Origin: Marinomonas sp. SBI8L
GTDB taxonomy: Bacteria > Pseudomonadota > Gammaproteobacteria > Pseudomonadales > Marinomonadaceae
Assembly: GCF_001624705.1 (NCBI RefSeq)
Contig: NZ_JSEO01000003.1
Span: 248,001-312,000 of the forward strand
DNA length: 64,000 nucleotides
Direction of reading: 5' to 3'
In this document: positions 52,435 to 60,567 of the stretch, in pieces
Layout of the letters: the number at the start of each line of letters is the position of its first letter
Numbering within the stretch: position 1 is the stretch's first letter
Position numbers and translations under genes: made by a program
Notes under the pieces: generated by a model
Told to the model about the DNA's origin: nothing
The model's input: only the letters and a program-made list of their open reading frames with translations
Database searches by the model: none

Positions 52435-53733
52435 ATGCAGATGATAGAAAAATTTAAACAATTGCCTGAATTATTCAGGCAATACCTTTTAGTAACAACA
52501 AACTATTGGTGCTTTACCTTGACCGATGGTGCCTTACGTATGCTGGTGGTGCTCTATTTTTATCAGTTAGGTTATGGGGCATTAGAGATAGCACTTTTAT
52601 TTGTTTTCTATGAGTTTTTCGGCGTAGTAACCAACCTCTTTGGAGGCTGGTTAGGAGCAAGAATTGGCTTAAATCGAACCATGAATATTGGTTTGTTTAT
52701 ACAGGTTCTGGCCCTTGCTATGTTGCTTGTACCGCACGTGTATCTCACGGTTGCTTGGGTAATGGCAGCGCAGGCTTTATCAGGAATTGCTAAAGATCTG
52801 AATAAAATGAGTGCTAAGAGTGCCGTGAAATCTCTCGCTAACTTTAAGTTTGATGATAAGGGGCAAAACGCTCTCGCACTGAATGCCGCAACAGAAGCGC
52901 GTCTGTTTAAATTGGTTGCGGTGTTAACGGGTTCTAAAAATACCCTAAAAGGTGTTGGTTTTTTTCTGGGTGGCGTTTTATTGGCGCTCCTTGGTTTCCA
53001 AGGTGCCGTACTGGCTATGATGGTGCTTTTAACTTTTATCTTGATTGTGAGTTTACGGCGTCTCAAACAAAACCTAGGTAAAGCAAAAAACAAACCTAAG
53101 TTCAAAGAGATCTTTTCGAAGAGCCGTGCCATCAATATATTATCAGCAGCCAGATTGTTTTTGTTTTGTGCACGTGATGTTTGGTTTGTCGTGGCTTTAC
53201 CTGTTTATCTTGCTTCTGAAATAGGTTGGGAGCATGAATGGGTAGGTGGCTTCTTAGCGACCTGGGTGATCATTTATGGGTTAGTGCAATCGGGCGCACC
53301 TAACTTGATTAACCGTTTTTCAGCAAAAGCGGCAAACGCTTCTAATAAAGAAGCCAAAATGGCTTGCTTCTGGGGCCTAGTGTTAACACTGATTACAGCC
53401 TTAATTGCATTAGGTTTAGTCAGCGAACTCTCTGCATTCTGGGTCTTGATGATTGGCTTAGCAGGCTTTGCGGTCGCTTTTGCGATTAATTCCTCTTTGC
53501 ATAGTTTTTTGATCGTGCACTATGCCAGTGATGATGGTGTTTCGCTAGATGTTGGCTTTTATTATATGGCGAATGCTGTGGGGCGCTTACTTGGTACTTT
53601 AATGTCAGGCTACCTTTATCAAAGCTATGGTTTAGAAGCCTGTATCGGCTTTTCAGTCGGCCTGCTTTTTGTAGCAAGCCTGATAGCGATCGCGTTACCA
53701 AATCAAGAAACTAAAGCTAAGCAAACAGCCTAG
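52435..53733 (+). CDS. arsJ: Organoarsenical efflux permease ArsJ
   Basis: A 432-residue MFS-type transporter with about 11-12 helices. The N-terminal NYWCFTLTDGALRMLVVLYFYQLGYG is a hallmark of ArsJ, and the gene sits directly after the arsenate-linked GAPDH. It exports 1-arseno-3-phosphoglycerate, which breaks down outside to arsenate. The start is ambiguous between ATG 52435, ATG 52441 and TTG 52429; no strong ribosome-binding site picks one out. Confidence 0.92.
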   Translation: MQMIEKFKQLPELFRQYLLVTTNYWCFTLTDGALRMLVVLYFYQLGYGALEIALLFVFYEFFGVVTNLFGGWLGARIGLNRTMNIGLFIQVLALAMLLVPHVYLTVAWVMAAQALSGIAKDLNKMSAKSAVKSLANFKFDDKGQNALALNAATEARLFKLVAVLTGSKNTLKGVGFFLGGVLLALLGFQGAVLAMMVLLTFILIVSLRRLKQNLGKAKNKPKFKEIFSKSRAINILSAARLFLFCARDVWFVVALPVYLASEIGWEHEWVGGFLATWVIIYGLVQSGAPNLINRFSAKAANASNKEAKMACFWGLVLTLITALIALGLVSELSAFWVLMIGLAGFAVAFAINSSLHSFLIVHYASDDGVSLDVGFYYMANAVGRLLGTLMSGYLYQSYGLEACIGFSVGLLFVASLIAIALPNQETKAKQTA

Positions 53734-53745
53734 CTTTCTGCTAAA

Positions 53746-53777
53746 AAGCGGCTTTGATTGTGCATCAAAAGCCGCTT
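53746..53777 (+). terminator. Hairpin after arsJ
   Basis: AAGCGGCTTTGAT pairs with ATCAAAAGCCGCTT with one bulged T, around TGTGC. There is no clear T-run after it. It sits immediately before the TGTTCA array. Confidence 0.6.
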
Positions 53778-53794
53778 AACTCTTCCTGTAAAAC

Positions 53795-53854
53795 TGTTCA
53801 TTCTAGTGTTCAACTGAACACTCCTGAACAAGCTGAACACTGATTAGCTGTTCA
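53795..53854. promoter_or_regulatory. Array of six TGTTCA/TGAACA half-sites upstream of glpS
   Basis: TGTTCA at 53795, 53807 and 53849; TGAACA at 53815, 53825 and 53834. The middle pair forms the perfect palindrome AGTGTTCA-AC-TGAACACT (53805-53822). Spacing is near one helical turn for several pairs. The array ends 89 bases before a sigma-54 -24 box, where an enhancer would be expected. Confidence 0.75.
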
Positions 53855-53940
53855 CTTCTCATCATGCTTTTTTCATATTTAGTCGTTCGAAAATTAAATA
53901 AATCCAATAAAAACATATGTTTATTTCATTTTTGTGACTT

Positions 53941-53957
53941 TTGGCACGCCCCTTGAA
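53941..53957 (+). promoter_or_regulatory. Probable sigma-54 promoter of the glycerol operon
   Basis: TTGGCACGCCCCTTGAA matches the sigma-54 consensus except A for C in the -12 GC. The GG and G elements have the required spacing (GG, ten bases, then GA). Transcription would begin near 53967, about 70 bases before glpS. Confidence 0.6.
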
Positions 53958-54035
53958 TTAGTTCTAAGACACGTTTTACAAAGTGCAGTACTTTTTGCAC
54001 ACAGTGACAACAACAATAAATAAACTGGAAATACC

Positions 54036-55163
54036 ATGTCTTTGACTCTTGATAAGATAACTAAGGTAGTTGATGGTGAACTGCACATTAATGATGTGAA
54101 CCTCAACTTCGAACCTGGCTCCTTTAATGTTTTGCTTGGTCGTACACTGGCCGGTAAAACCACTTTAATGCGCTTGATGGCTGGTCTTGAAAAACCAACA
54201 TCTGGCCGTGTCCTAATGAATGGTGCTGATATGACGGGCGTACCTGTACGTCAACGTAATGTCTCAATGGTGTATCAGCAATTTATCAATTACCCCAATT
54301 TAAGTGTCTATGACAATATCGCTTCGCCGTTACGTTTGGCTGGTGATGATAAACAAACCATAGATAGAAAGGTGCGAGAAACGGCAGAAATTCTTCGCAT
54401 TGAAAACTTCTTAACTCGTATGCCATTAGAGCTATCCGGTGGTCAGCAACAACGTACCGCCATGGCACGCGCCTTGGTTAAAGATGCGGACTTAATCTTA
54501 TTTGATGAACCCCTAGTTAACCTTGACTACAAGTTACGTGAAGAGCTGCGCCAAGAAATGCGCGAGTTATTTAAGGTGCGTAATACCATCGCCGTGTATG
54601 CGACGACCGAACCAAACGAAGCGTTAGCTCTCGGTGGTACCACAACTGTGTTACATGAAGGTCGCGCTATTCAGTATGGTGAAACTGCCGAAGTTTATAA
54701 CTTCCCAGATACGGTTGCCTGCGCTGAGCTTTTCTCCGAGCCACCATTAAATCTGACTAAAGGTGAGATTTCAGACAGTGAAGTGACCTTGGATCAAGCG
54801 ACTCACTTCCCACTTAATGCTGATCTTGCAGGTCTAGGCCGCGGCAATTACATCTTTGGTGTACGTCCTAGCCATTTAGCACTTTTCCCTGTCAATGAAG
54901 ATGATTTAGAGATTTCGGTACGTGTTGAACTGGCTGAAATCAGTGGATCAGAAACCTTCTTGCATGTGCGCAATAAGCACCTCTCTTTGGTGTTACATCT
55001 GACCGGTATTTACCAATACGAAGTGGATGCTCAAATTAAGGTGTATATGCCAACACACAAAATCTTTGTATTTGATGAAGATGGCAAGATTCTCAAGGTG
55101 CCTACTCGGTTGCCCATAGTGAATCAGGCAGGCCAAGTTTCAGGAGGTGTTCAACATGGCTGA
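54036..55163 (+). CDS. glpS: Glycerol ABC importer ATPase GlpS (H-loop changed)
   Basis: A 375-residue ABC ATPase with Walker A GRTLAGKTT, signature LSGGQQQR and Walker B LILFDEP. The switch histidine is replaced: the segment reads VYATTEPNEAL where its partner and most homologues have VYVTHDQ. A TOBE-like C-terminal domain follows. The operon with glpT, glpP, glpQ, glpU and glpV matches the rhizobial glycerol importer. Because its own site lacks the histidine but its signature is intact, it probably completes the active site of GlpT. GGAAA is upstream of the ATG. Confidence 0.9.
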   Translation: MSLTLDKITKVVDGELHINDVNLNFEPGSFNVLLGRTLAGKTTLMRLMAGLEKPTSGRVLMNGADMTGVPVRQRNVSMVYQQFINYPNLSVYDNIASPLRLAGDDKQTIDRKVRETAEILRIENFLTRMPLELSGGQQQRTAMARALVKDADLILFDEPLVNLDYKLREELRQEMRELFKVRNTIAVYATTEPNEALALGGTTTVLHEGRAIQYGETAEVYNFPDTVACAELFSEPPLNLTKGEISDSEVTLDQATHFPLNADLAGLGRGNYIFGVRPSHLALFPVNEDDLEISVRVELAEISGSETFLHVRNKHLSLVLHLTGIYQYEVDAQIKVYMPTHKIFVFDEDGKILKVPTRLPIVNQAGQVSGGVQHG

Positions 55164-56304
55164 GATACATTTAAAACAATTGGCCCATAGTTATAGCGCC
55201 AATCCTCAAGGTCATAAGGATTATGCCATTCGTGAGATGGACCATGTATGGGAAAAAGGTGGTGCTTACGCATTACTTGGACCTTCTGGTTGTGGCAAAT
55301 CGACGCTTTTGAACATTATTTCTGGTTTGGTAACACCATCAGAAGGACAGATCTTATTTGACGGTCATGAAGTGAATGCTTTAACGCCGCAAGAGAGAAA
55401 TATTGCTCAGGTTTTCCAGTTTCCAGTGATTTACGACACCATGAGTGTGTATGACAACTTGGCATTCCCGCTACGTAATGTGGGTAAATCTGAAGCTGAC
55501 ATCAGCGCGAAAGTAAAAGACATTGCTTACATGCTTGAGCTAGAAGATGTACTCAAGAAAAAAGCGAAAAACTTGACTGCGGATGAAAAGCAAAAGGTAT
55601 CAATGGGGCGTGGTTTGGTACGTGACGATGTTTCTGCCATTTTGTTTGATGAGCCATTAACTGTTATCGACCCTCATTTGAAGTGGAAGCTGCGTCGCAA
55701 GCTTAAGCAGATCCACGAGCAATTCAATATCACCATGGTGTATGTAACCCATGATCAGCTAGAAGCTTCCACTTTTGCTGACAAGATTGCCGTTATGTAT
55801 GGCGGTCAGGTTGTGCAATTTGGTACCCCAAGAGAACTATTTGAAAAGCCTGAGCATACTTTTGTTGGTTACTTTATTGGTAGCCCAGGTATGAACTTCT
55901 TCGATGGCAGTTTTCAGCAGAATGAGCTTTATCTTGAAGGCCATAAGGTGGCGCTTGATGACGAGATGAAGAGCAAACTTGCGGTGACGCCTTACCACGA
56001 ACTTAAGCTGGGTATTCGCCCTGAGTTTGTTGAAGTTTTAGAAGCCGACAGTCCTTTATTAAGCAACTTAGCTAAGAGCGATAAAGGAGCAGACACCTTA
56101 TTAGAGAGCTGTGAAAACTGCTTTAAGTGTGAGGTTGTTACGGTCAGTGATCTAGGTACCTACAAGATAGTCTCGCTTAAATTAGGCAATACCGAATTTA
56201 AAGCACGCTTACCTGAAGAGCAATCAGTGCCTAGCGGTTCTGTGTATGTGCGCTTCCCAGGAAACTGGTTAAAGGTGTATGCGGACGAATACTTGGTTGA
56301 TTAA
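55156..56304 (+). CDS. glpT: Glycerol ABC importer ATPase GlpT (signature motif lost)
   Basis: A 382-residue ABC ATPase. Walker A GPSGCGKST, Walker B AILFDEP and the switch histidine VTHDQLEAS are intact, but the LSGGQ signature is replaced by LTADEKQ before KVSMGRGLV. The ATG at 55156 is 8 bases after AGGAGG and overlaps the glpS stop; translation is coupled. It pairs with GlpS, whose losses complement its own, giving one complete and one degenerate ATP site. A C-terminal TOBE-like domain includes a cysteine-bearing patch (CENCFKC). Confidence 0.9.
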   Translation: MAEIHLKQLAHSYSANPQGHKDYAIREMDHVWEKGGAYALLGPSGCGKSTLLNIISGLVTPSEGQILFDGHEVNALTPQERNIAQVFQFPVIYDTMSVYDNLAFPLRNVGKSEADISAKVKDIAYMLELEDVLKKKAKNLTADEKQKVSMGRGLVRDDVSAILFDEPLTVIDPHLKWKLRRKLKQIHEQFNITMVYVTHDQLEASTFADKIAVMYGGQVVQFGTPRELFEKPEHTFVGYFIGSPGMNFFDGSFQQNELYLEGHKVALDDEMKSKLAVTPYHELKLGIRPEFVEVLEADSPLLSNLAKSDKGADTLLESCENCFKCEVVTVSDLGTYKIVSLKLGNTEFKARLPEEQSVPSGSVYVRFPGNWLKVYADEYLVD

Positions 56305-56361
56305 TCAGAGCATTAATCTCGTTACAACAATGACCTTGCAAAAACTGCTGAGACTTTTGAA

Positions 56362-57228
56362 ATGAATAAAGTAGAAAATAATAAAGCCTGGTTTTTAGTG
56401 TTGCCAGTATTTTTACTGGTGGCCTTTAGTGCCGTCGTGCCACTGATGACAGTGGTTAACTATTCGGTACAAGACATATTTGATGCCTCTAACCGTTACT
56501 TTGTAGGGGTGGAGTGGTTTAAAGAAGTATTGCGTGACCCTAGGTTGCATGACTCTTTAATTCGTCAATTTATCTTCTCATTCTGTGTCCTACTGATAGA
56601 AGTACCTTTAGGTATTTGTGTCGCACTCATGATGCCTAAAGAAGGGCGCTGGTCAGCATTATGCTTGATCTTGCTTGCCATTCCTTTGCTTATTCCGTGG
56701 AACGTTGTCGGTACTATTTGGCAGATCTTTGGCCGAGCTGATATTGGTCTGATGGGTTATTCCCTTAATGCCATTGGTATTGATTATAACTATGCGGGTA
56801 ACTCTGGTGATGCTTGGGCAACGGTTCTATTGATGGACGTTTGGCACTGGACTTCTTTGATTGCCTTACTTTGCTATTCAGGTTTGCGCGCCATTCCTGA
56901 TGCTTACTATCAAGCTGCACGTATTGACCGCGCATCTGGCTGGGCCATCTTCCGTTATATCCAGCTACCTAAGCTACAAAGTGTATTGCTGATCGGTATT
57001 TTGTTGCGCTTTATGGATAGTTTCATGATTTACACCGAGCCCTTCGTATTAACAGGTGGTGGCCCAGGTAACTCAACAACCTTCTTGAGCCAGACTTTGA
57101 CAACCATGGCGATTGGCCAATTCGACCTAGGTCGTGCCGGTGCATTCTCCCTTATTTACTTCCTAATCATCCTATTGGTGAGTTGGTTGTTATACACAGC
57201 AATGACACATGTAGAGAAAGGGGAATAA
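56362..57228 (+). CDS. glpP: Glycerol ABC importer permease GlpP
   Basis: A 288-residue sugar-type permease with six helices. The ATPase-contact loop YYQAARIDRASGWAIFRYIQLPKL lies near residue 190. It belongs to the MalF-type group and pairs with GlpQ. glpQ starts one base after its stop. Confidence 0.92.
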   Translation: MNKVENNKAWFLVLPVFLLVAFSAVVPLMTVVNYSVQDIFDASNRYFVGVEWFKEVLRDPRLHDSLIRQFIFSFCVLLIEVPLGICVALMMPKEGRWSALCLILLAIPLLIPWNVVGTIWQIFGRADIGLMGYSLNAIGIDYNYAGNSGDAWATVLLMDVWHWTSLIALLCYSGLRAIPDAYYQAARIDRASGWAIFRYIQLPKLQSVLLIGILLRFMDSFMIYTEPFVLTGGGPGNSTTFLSQTLTTMAIGQFDLGRAGAFSLIYFLIILLVSWLLYTAMTHVEKGE

Positions 57229-57229
57229 T

Positions 57230-58102
57230 ATGTCGACTAAAACCCTAAATAGCAGCACTAGTTTTGCTCAAGCAGCGCAGAAAAAGAGAGGCATAGCGCT
57301 ACCTTTCACTAAAGGTCAGGTGGGCATGGTTTGCTACCTACTATTCGTACTTGTTCCTATTTATTGGTTGTTGAACATGTCGTTCAAAACCAACCAGGAA
57401 ATTTTGGGTGGCTTATCGCTTTTCCCACAAAATTTCACCTTGGATAATTATCGCGTCATCTTTACTGACCCGACTTGGTATAACGGTTACTTAAACTCAA
57501 TCTACTATGTGTCACTCAATACCGTGATCTCATTGTTGGTTGCCTTGCCAGCAGCTTATGCCTTCTCTCGTTATAAGTTTGTGGGTGATAAGCATTTGTT
57601 CTTCTGGTTACTGACTAACCGTATGTCACCGCCAGCGGTTTTCTTACTGCCATTCTTCCAGCTTTATTCAAGTGTGGGTCTATTTGATACCCATATCGCT
57701 GTGGCGTTAGCACATTGTTTGTTTAACGTGCCATTGGCGGTGTGGATCTTAGAAGGCTTTATGTCTGGTGTGCCAAAAGAAATTGATGAAACCGCTTATA
57801 TCGATGGTTATAGCTTCCCGCATTTCTTCGGCAAGATCTTCCTGCCAATGATTCGCTCAGGCATAGGTGTGACGGCTTTCTTCTGCTTCATGTTTAGTTG
57901 GGTAGAGCTGTTATTAGCAAGAACTTTGACCTCGATTGATGCCAAGCCAATTGGTGCTGTTATGACGCGGACAATCACCGCCTCCGGGGTCGACTGGGGG
58001 GTCTTAGCCGCCGCCGGTTGTTTAACTATCGTGCCAGGTGTCTTGGTTATCTGGTTTGTTCGTAACCATGTAGCTAAGGGCTTTGCCCTTGGTCGAGTAT
58101 AG
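57230..58102 (+). CDS. glpQ: Glycerol ABC importer permease GlpQ
   Basis: A 290-residue MalG-type permease with a cytoplasmic N terminus, six helices and contact loop EIDETAYIDGYSFPHFFGKIFLP near residue 183. It begins one base after glpP. With GlpP it forms the glycerol channel. Confidence 0.92.
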   Translation: MSTKTLNSSTSFAQAAQKKRGIALPFTKGQVGMVCYLLFVLVPIYWLLNMSFKTNQEILGGLSLFPQNFTLDNYRVIFTDPTWYNGYLNSIYYVSLNTVISLLVALPAAYAFSRYKFVGDKHLFFWLLTNRMSPPAVFLLPFFQLYSSVGLFDTHIAVALAHCLFNVPLAVWILEGFMSGVPKEIDETAYIDGYSFPHFFGKIFLPMIRSGIGVTAFFCFMFSWVELLLARTLTSIDAKPIGAVMTRTITASGVDWGVLAAAGCLTIVPGVLVIWFVRNHVAKGFALGRV

Positions 58103-58112
58103 GAGAAAGCAT

Positions 58113-58385
58113 ATGAACTGGATGGCTTGGACTTTACCTGTCGCAATCTTTTTCGCCTGTATCGCTGGCATTCTTGTACTCATGACGATCAATGAAATTC
58201 GTCATCCTGCGGTCGAGCGTAAAGGTTTCTTACCGATTATGACAACACCTGGAGACAGGTTGTTTATCGGTTTGTTAAGTAGTGCTTTTTTCCATCTATT
58301 TGTAGTGGGAGTAAGCGAAATCAGTATTTGGTATCCCTTTGGGATCTCAATTGTTTGGCTTTTGTTTGTACTGAAAAAGGGCTAA
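58113..58385 (+). CDS. glpU: Small membrane protein GlpU (DUF2160)
   Basis: A 90-residue protein with two hydrophobic helices (WTLPVAIFFACIAGILVLMTI and FIGLLSSAFFHLFVVGV) and GDRLFIGLL between them, matching the DUF2160 protein found in glycerol importer operons. The ATG at 58113 is preceded by AGGAGAAAGC. Its role in the importer is not established. Confidence 0.85.
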   Translation: MNWMAWTLPVAIFFACIAGILVLMTINEIRHPAVERKGFLPIMTTPGDRLFIGLLSSAFFHLFVVGVSEISIWYPFGISIVWLLFVLKKG

Positions 58386-58506
58386 ATCCTTGGCGTTAGC
58401 CAAAGCTTGAACCCAGTACATATACACCGCCTCTTATACCTTCTTAAGAGGCGCTAAAAATTTCAAACACAATGAAGCAAGTAGTACGTCAACTAGTGAG
58501 GATTAT

Positions 58507-60252
58507 ATGAAATACAATAAAAATAAAGTGTATAAATCGGTGCTAATCGCCAGCGCTATTGGAGCCTGCAGCGCGAGCTGGAACCTCTATGCAGACCAAT
58601 ATCAAGATGCAGCTAAACGCTGGATCAGTGACGAATTCACCGTCTCAACTTTATCGTCCGACCAACAAATGAGTGAGTTTGATTGGTTCACTAAAGCAGC
58701 AAAACCATACCGTGGTATGGAAATTAATGTTGCTTCTGAGACGATTGCGACACATGAATATGAAGCAAAAGTGTTAGCTAAAGCTTTCTATGAAATCACA
58801 GGGATTAAAGTTAACCATGACTTGATTCAAGAAGGTGATGTGGTTGAAAAACTGCAAACACAAATGCAGTCGGATCGTAATATCTATGATGCTTATGTGA
58901 ATGACTCTGACTTGATCGGTACTCACTTCCGTTACGGTAAAGTGGTACCTATCAGTGATTTCATGGCAGGTGAAGGTGCGCAAGTAACCAACCCTGACTT
59001 GGACCTAGATGATTTCATCGGTATCAGCTTCACCACAGCGCCTGATGGTAAAATCTATCAACTACCTGATCAGCAATTCGCTAACCTTTACTGGTTCCGT
59101 GCTGACTGGTTTGAGCGTGAAGACTTAAAAGCTCAGTTCAAATCTATTTATGGTTATGAACTAGGTGTGCCACAAAACTGGTCTGCATACGAAGATATCG
59201 CTAAATTCTTCTCTGAAGATGTTGGCACAATCGACGGTAAGAAAGTTTACGGTCACATGGATTATGGTAAAAAAGACCCATCATTGGGCTGGCGTTTCAC
59301 TGATGCTTGGTTCTCTATGGCGGGTGCTGGTGACAAAGGCATTCCAAACGGTCTACCTGTAGACGAATGGGGTATCCGTATGGAAGATTGCCGCCCTGTT
59401 GGTTCAAGTGTGGCTCGTGGTGGTGCGACTAACGGTCCTGCGGCTGTTTATGCAACCACTAAATATGTGGATTGGCTACGTAAGTATGCGCCACCAGAAG
59501 CTCAAGGTATGACCTTTGGTGAAGCGGGTCCAGTACCTGCACAAGGTAGCGTTGCTCAGCAAATCTTCTGGTATACAGCTTTCACAGCGGGTATGACCTC
59601 TCCAGATCTGCCCGTTGTTAACGAAGACGGTACACCAAAATGGCGTATGGCGCCTTCGCCAAAAGGGCCATATTGGGAAGAAGGTATGAAGTTGGGTTAT
59701 CAAGACACAGGTTCTTGGACCTTGATGAAGAGTACACCTCTTGATCGTCGTCAAGCAGCTTGGTTGTATGCTCAGTTCACCGTATCTAAGTCTGTATCTT
59801 TGAAGAAAACGCTGGTTGGCCTAACACCTATCCGTGAGTCTGATATCAACTCTCCTGAGATGACAGCTGCAGCACCTAAACTAGGTGGTCTAGTTGAATT
59901 CTACCGTAGTCCAGCTCGTGTAATGTGGACACCGACTGGTGCGAACGTGCCAGACTATCCTAAGCTAGCTCAGCTATGGTGGCAGTACATTGCAGAAGCG
60001 GCTAACGGTGAAAAAACACCTCAAGAAGCTCTGAACGGTTTGGCTAAAGCACAAGATAAAGTACTACAACGTCTTGAGCGTGCTAAAGCGCAAAAAGTAT
60101 GTGGACCTCAGTTGAACCCAATTAAAGATGAGTCTTATTGGTTAAATCAACCAGGTTCGCCTAAAGCGAAACTTTCTAACGAGAAGCCACAAGGTGTAAC
60201 AGTGCCTTACAACGACTTGTTGAAAGCTTGGTCTGAAGGTCGTGCGAGCTAA
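58507..60252 (+). CDS. glpV: Glycerol-binding periplasmic protein GlpV
   Basis: A 581-residue binding protein, larger than usual sugar-binding proteins, as is known for GlpV. An N-terminal signal helix (VLIASAIGACSASWNLYA) precedes a mature part with conserved stretches such as MEINVASETIATHEYEAKVLAKAFYEITGIKV and QLPDQQFANLYWFRADWF. It captures glycerol for GlpPQ. The gene lies 121 bases after glpU and ends at a double hairpin. Neither glpK nor glpD is in the window, so glycerol kinase must be elsewhere. Confidence 0.9.
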   Translation: MKYNKNKVYKSVLIASAIGACSASWNLYADQYQDAAKRWISDEFTVSTLSSDQQMSEFDWFTKAAKPYRGMEINVASETIATHEYEAKVLAKAFYEITGIKVNHDLIQEGDVVEKLQTQMQSDRNIYDAYVNDSDLIGTHFRYGKVVPISDFMAGEGAQVTNPDLDLDDFIGISFTTAPDGKIYQLPDQQFANLYWFRADWFEREDLKAQFKSIYGYELGVPQNWSAYEDIAKFFSEDVGTIDGKKVYGHMDYGKKDPSLGWRFTDAWFSMAGAGDKGIPNGLPVDEWGIRMEDCRPVGSSVARGGATNGPAAVYATTKYVDWLRKYAPPEAQGMTFGEAGPVPAQGSVAQQIFWYTAFTAGMTSPDLPVVNEDGTPKWRMAPSPKGPYWEEGMKLGYQDTGSWTLMKSTPLDRRQAAWLYAQFTVSKSVSLKKTLVGLTPIRESDINSPEMTAAAPKLGGLVEFYRSPARVMWTPTGANVPDYPKLAQLWWQYIAEAANGEKTPQEALNGLAKAQDKVLQRLERAKAQKVCGPQLNPIKDESYWLNQPGSPKAKLSNEKPQGVTVPYNDLLKAWSEGRAS

Positions 60253-60286
60253 TCGACCTTCATAGAGATTGACTCTTTTAGAAGTA

Positions 60287-60352
60287 AAGGAAGGGACGTG
60301 CCTTCCTTAAACCTCCGTTGGCCCTCTTAGTTTTAAGAGGGCCTTTTTTTTC
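60287..60352 (+). terminator. Double hairpin ending in a strong terminator after glpV
   Basis: First hairpin AAGGAAGG/CCTTCCTT (60287-60294, 60301-60308); then GGCCCTCTTA-GTTT-TAAGAGGGCC (60320-60343) followed by a run of nine T. It ends the glp operon. Confidence 0.95.
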
Positions 60353-60454
60353 GCCAAGTTTTACTCAGCAGCATCCAATCTTGAATTTCCTTCTATTTTA
60401 ATTAGCTCAATTGCTTTTACTGTCGAGTTATCTGGCTTAAAGCCGAGCTTGGCA

Positions 60455-60483
60455 TTGAGACAAAAACCCTCAGCGAGTACAAT
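60455..60483 (+). promoter_or_regulatory. Promoter of glyS
   Basis: TTGAGA (-35) and TACAAT (-10) separated by the ideal 17 bases. Transcription would start near 60490, giving a leader of about 78 bases. Confidence 0.65.
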
Positions 60484-60567
60484 GAGCGGCTATCGACTCT
60501 CTCGTCATATGAAAATGCGTGTGAGTCTGACTTTATTTACTAATTCTCTATATAGGTGTGTTTAGAA

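Noticed and set aside
52608-53135. Open frame of 175 residues on the minus strand inside arsJ
   Set aside because: arsJ is a clear, conserved gene on the other strand; this frame has no recognisable features and many Arg/Lys from reversed membrane codons.
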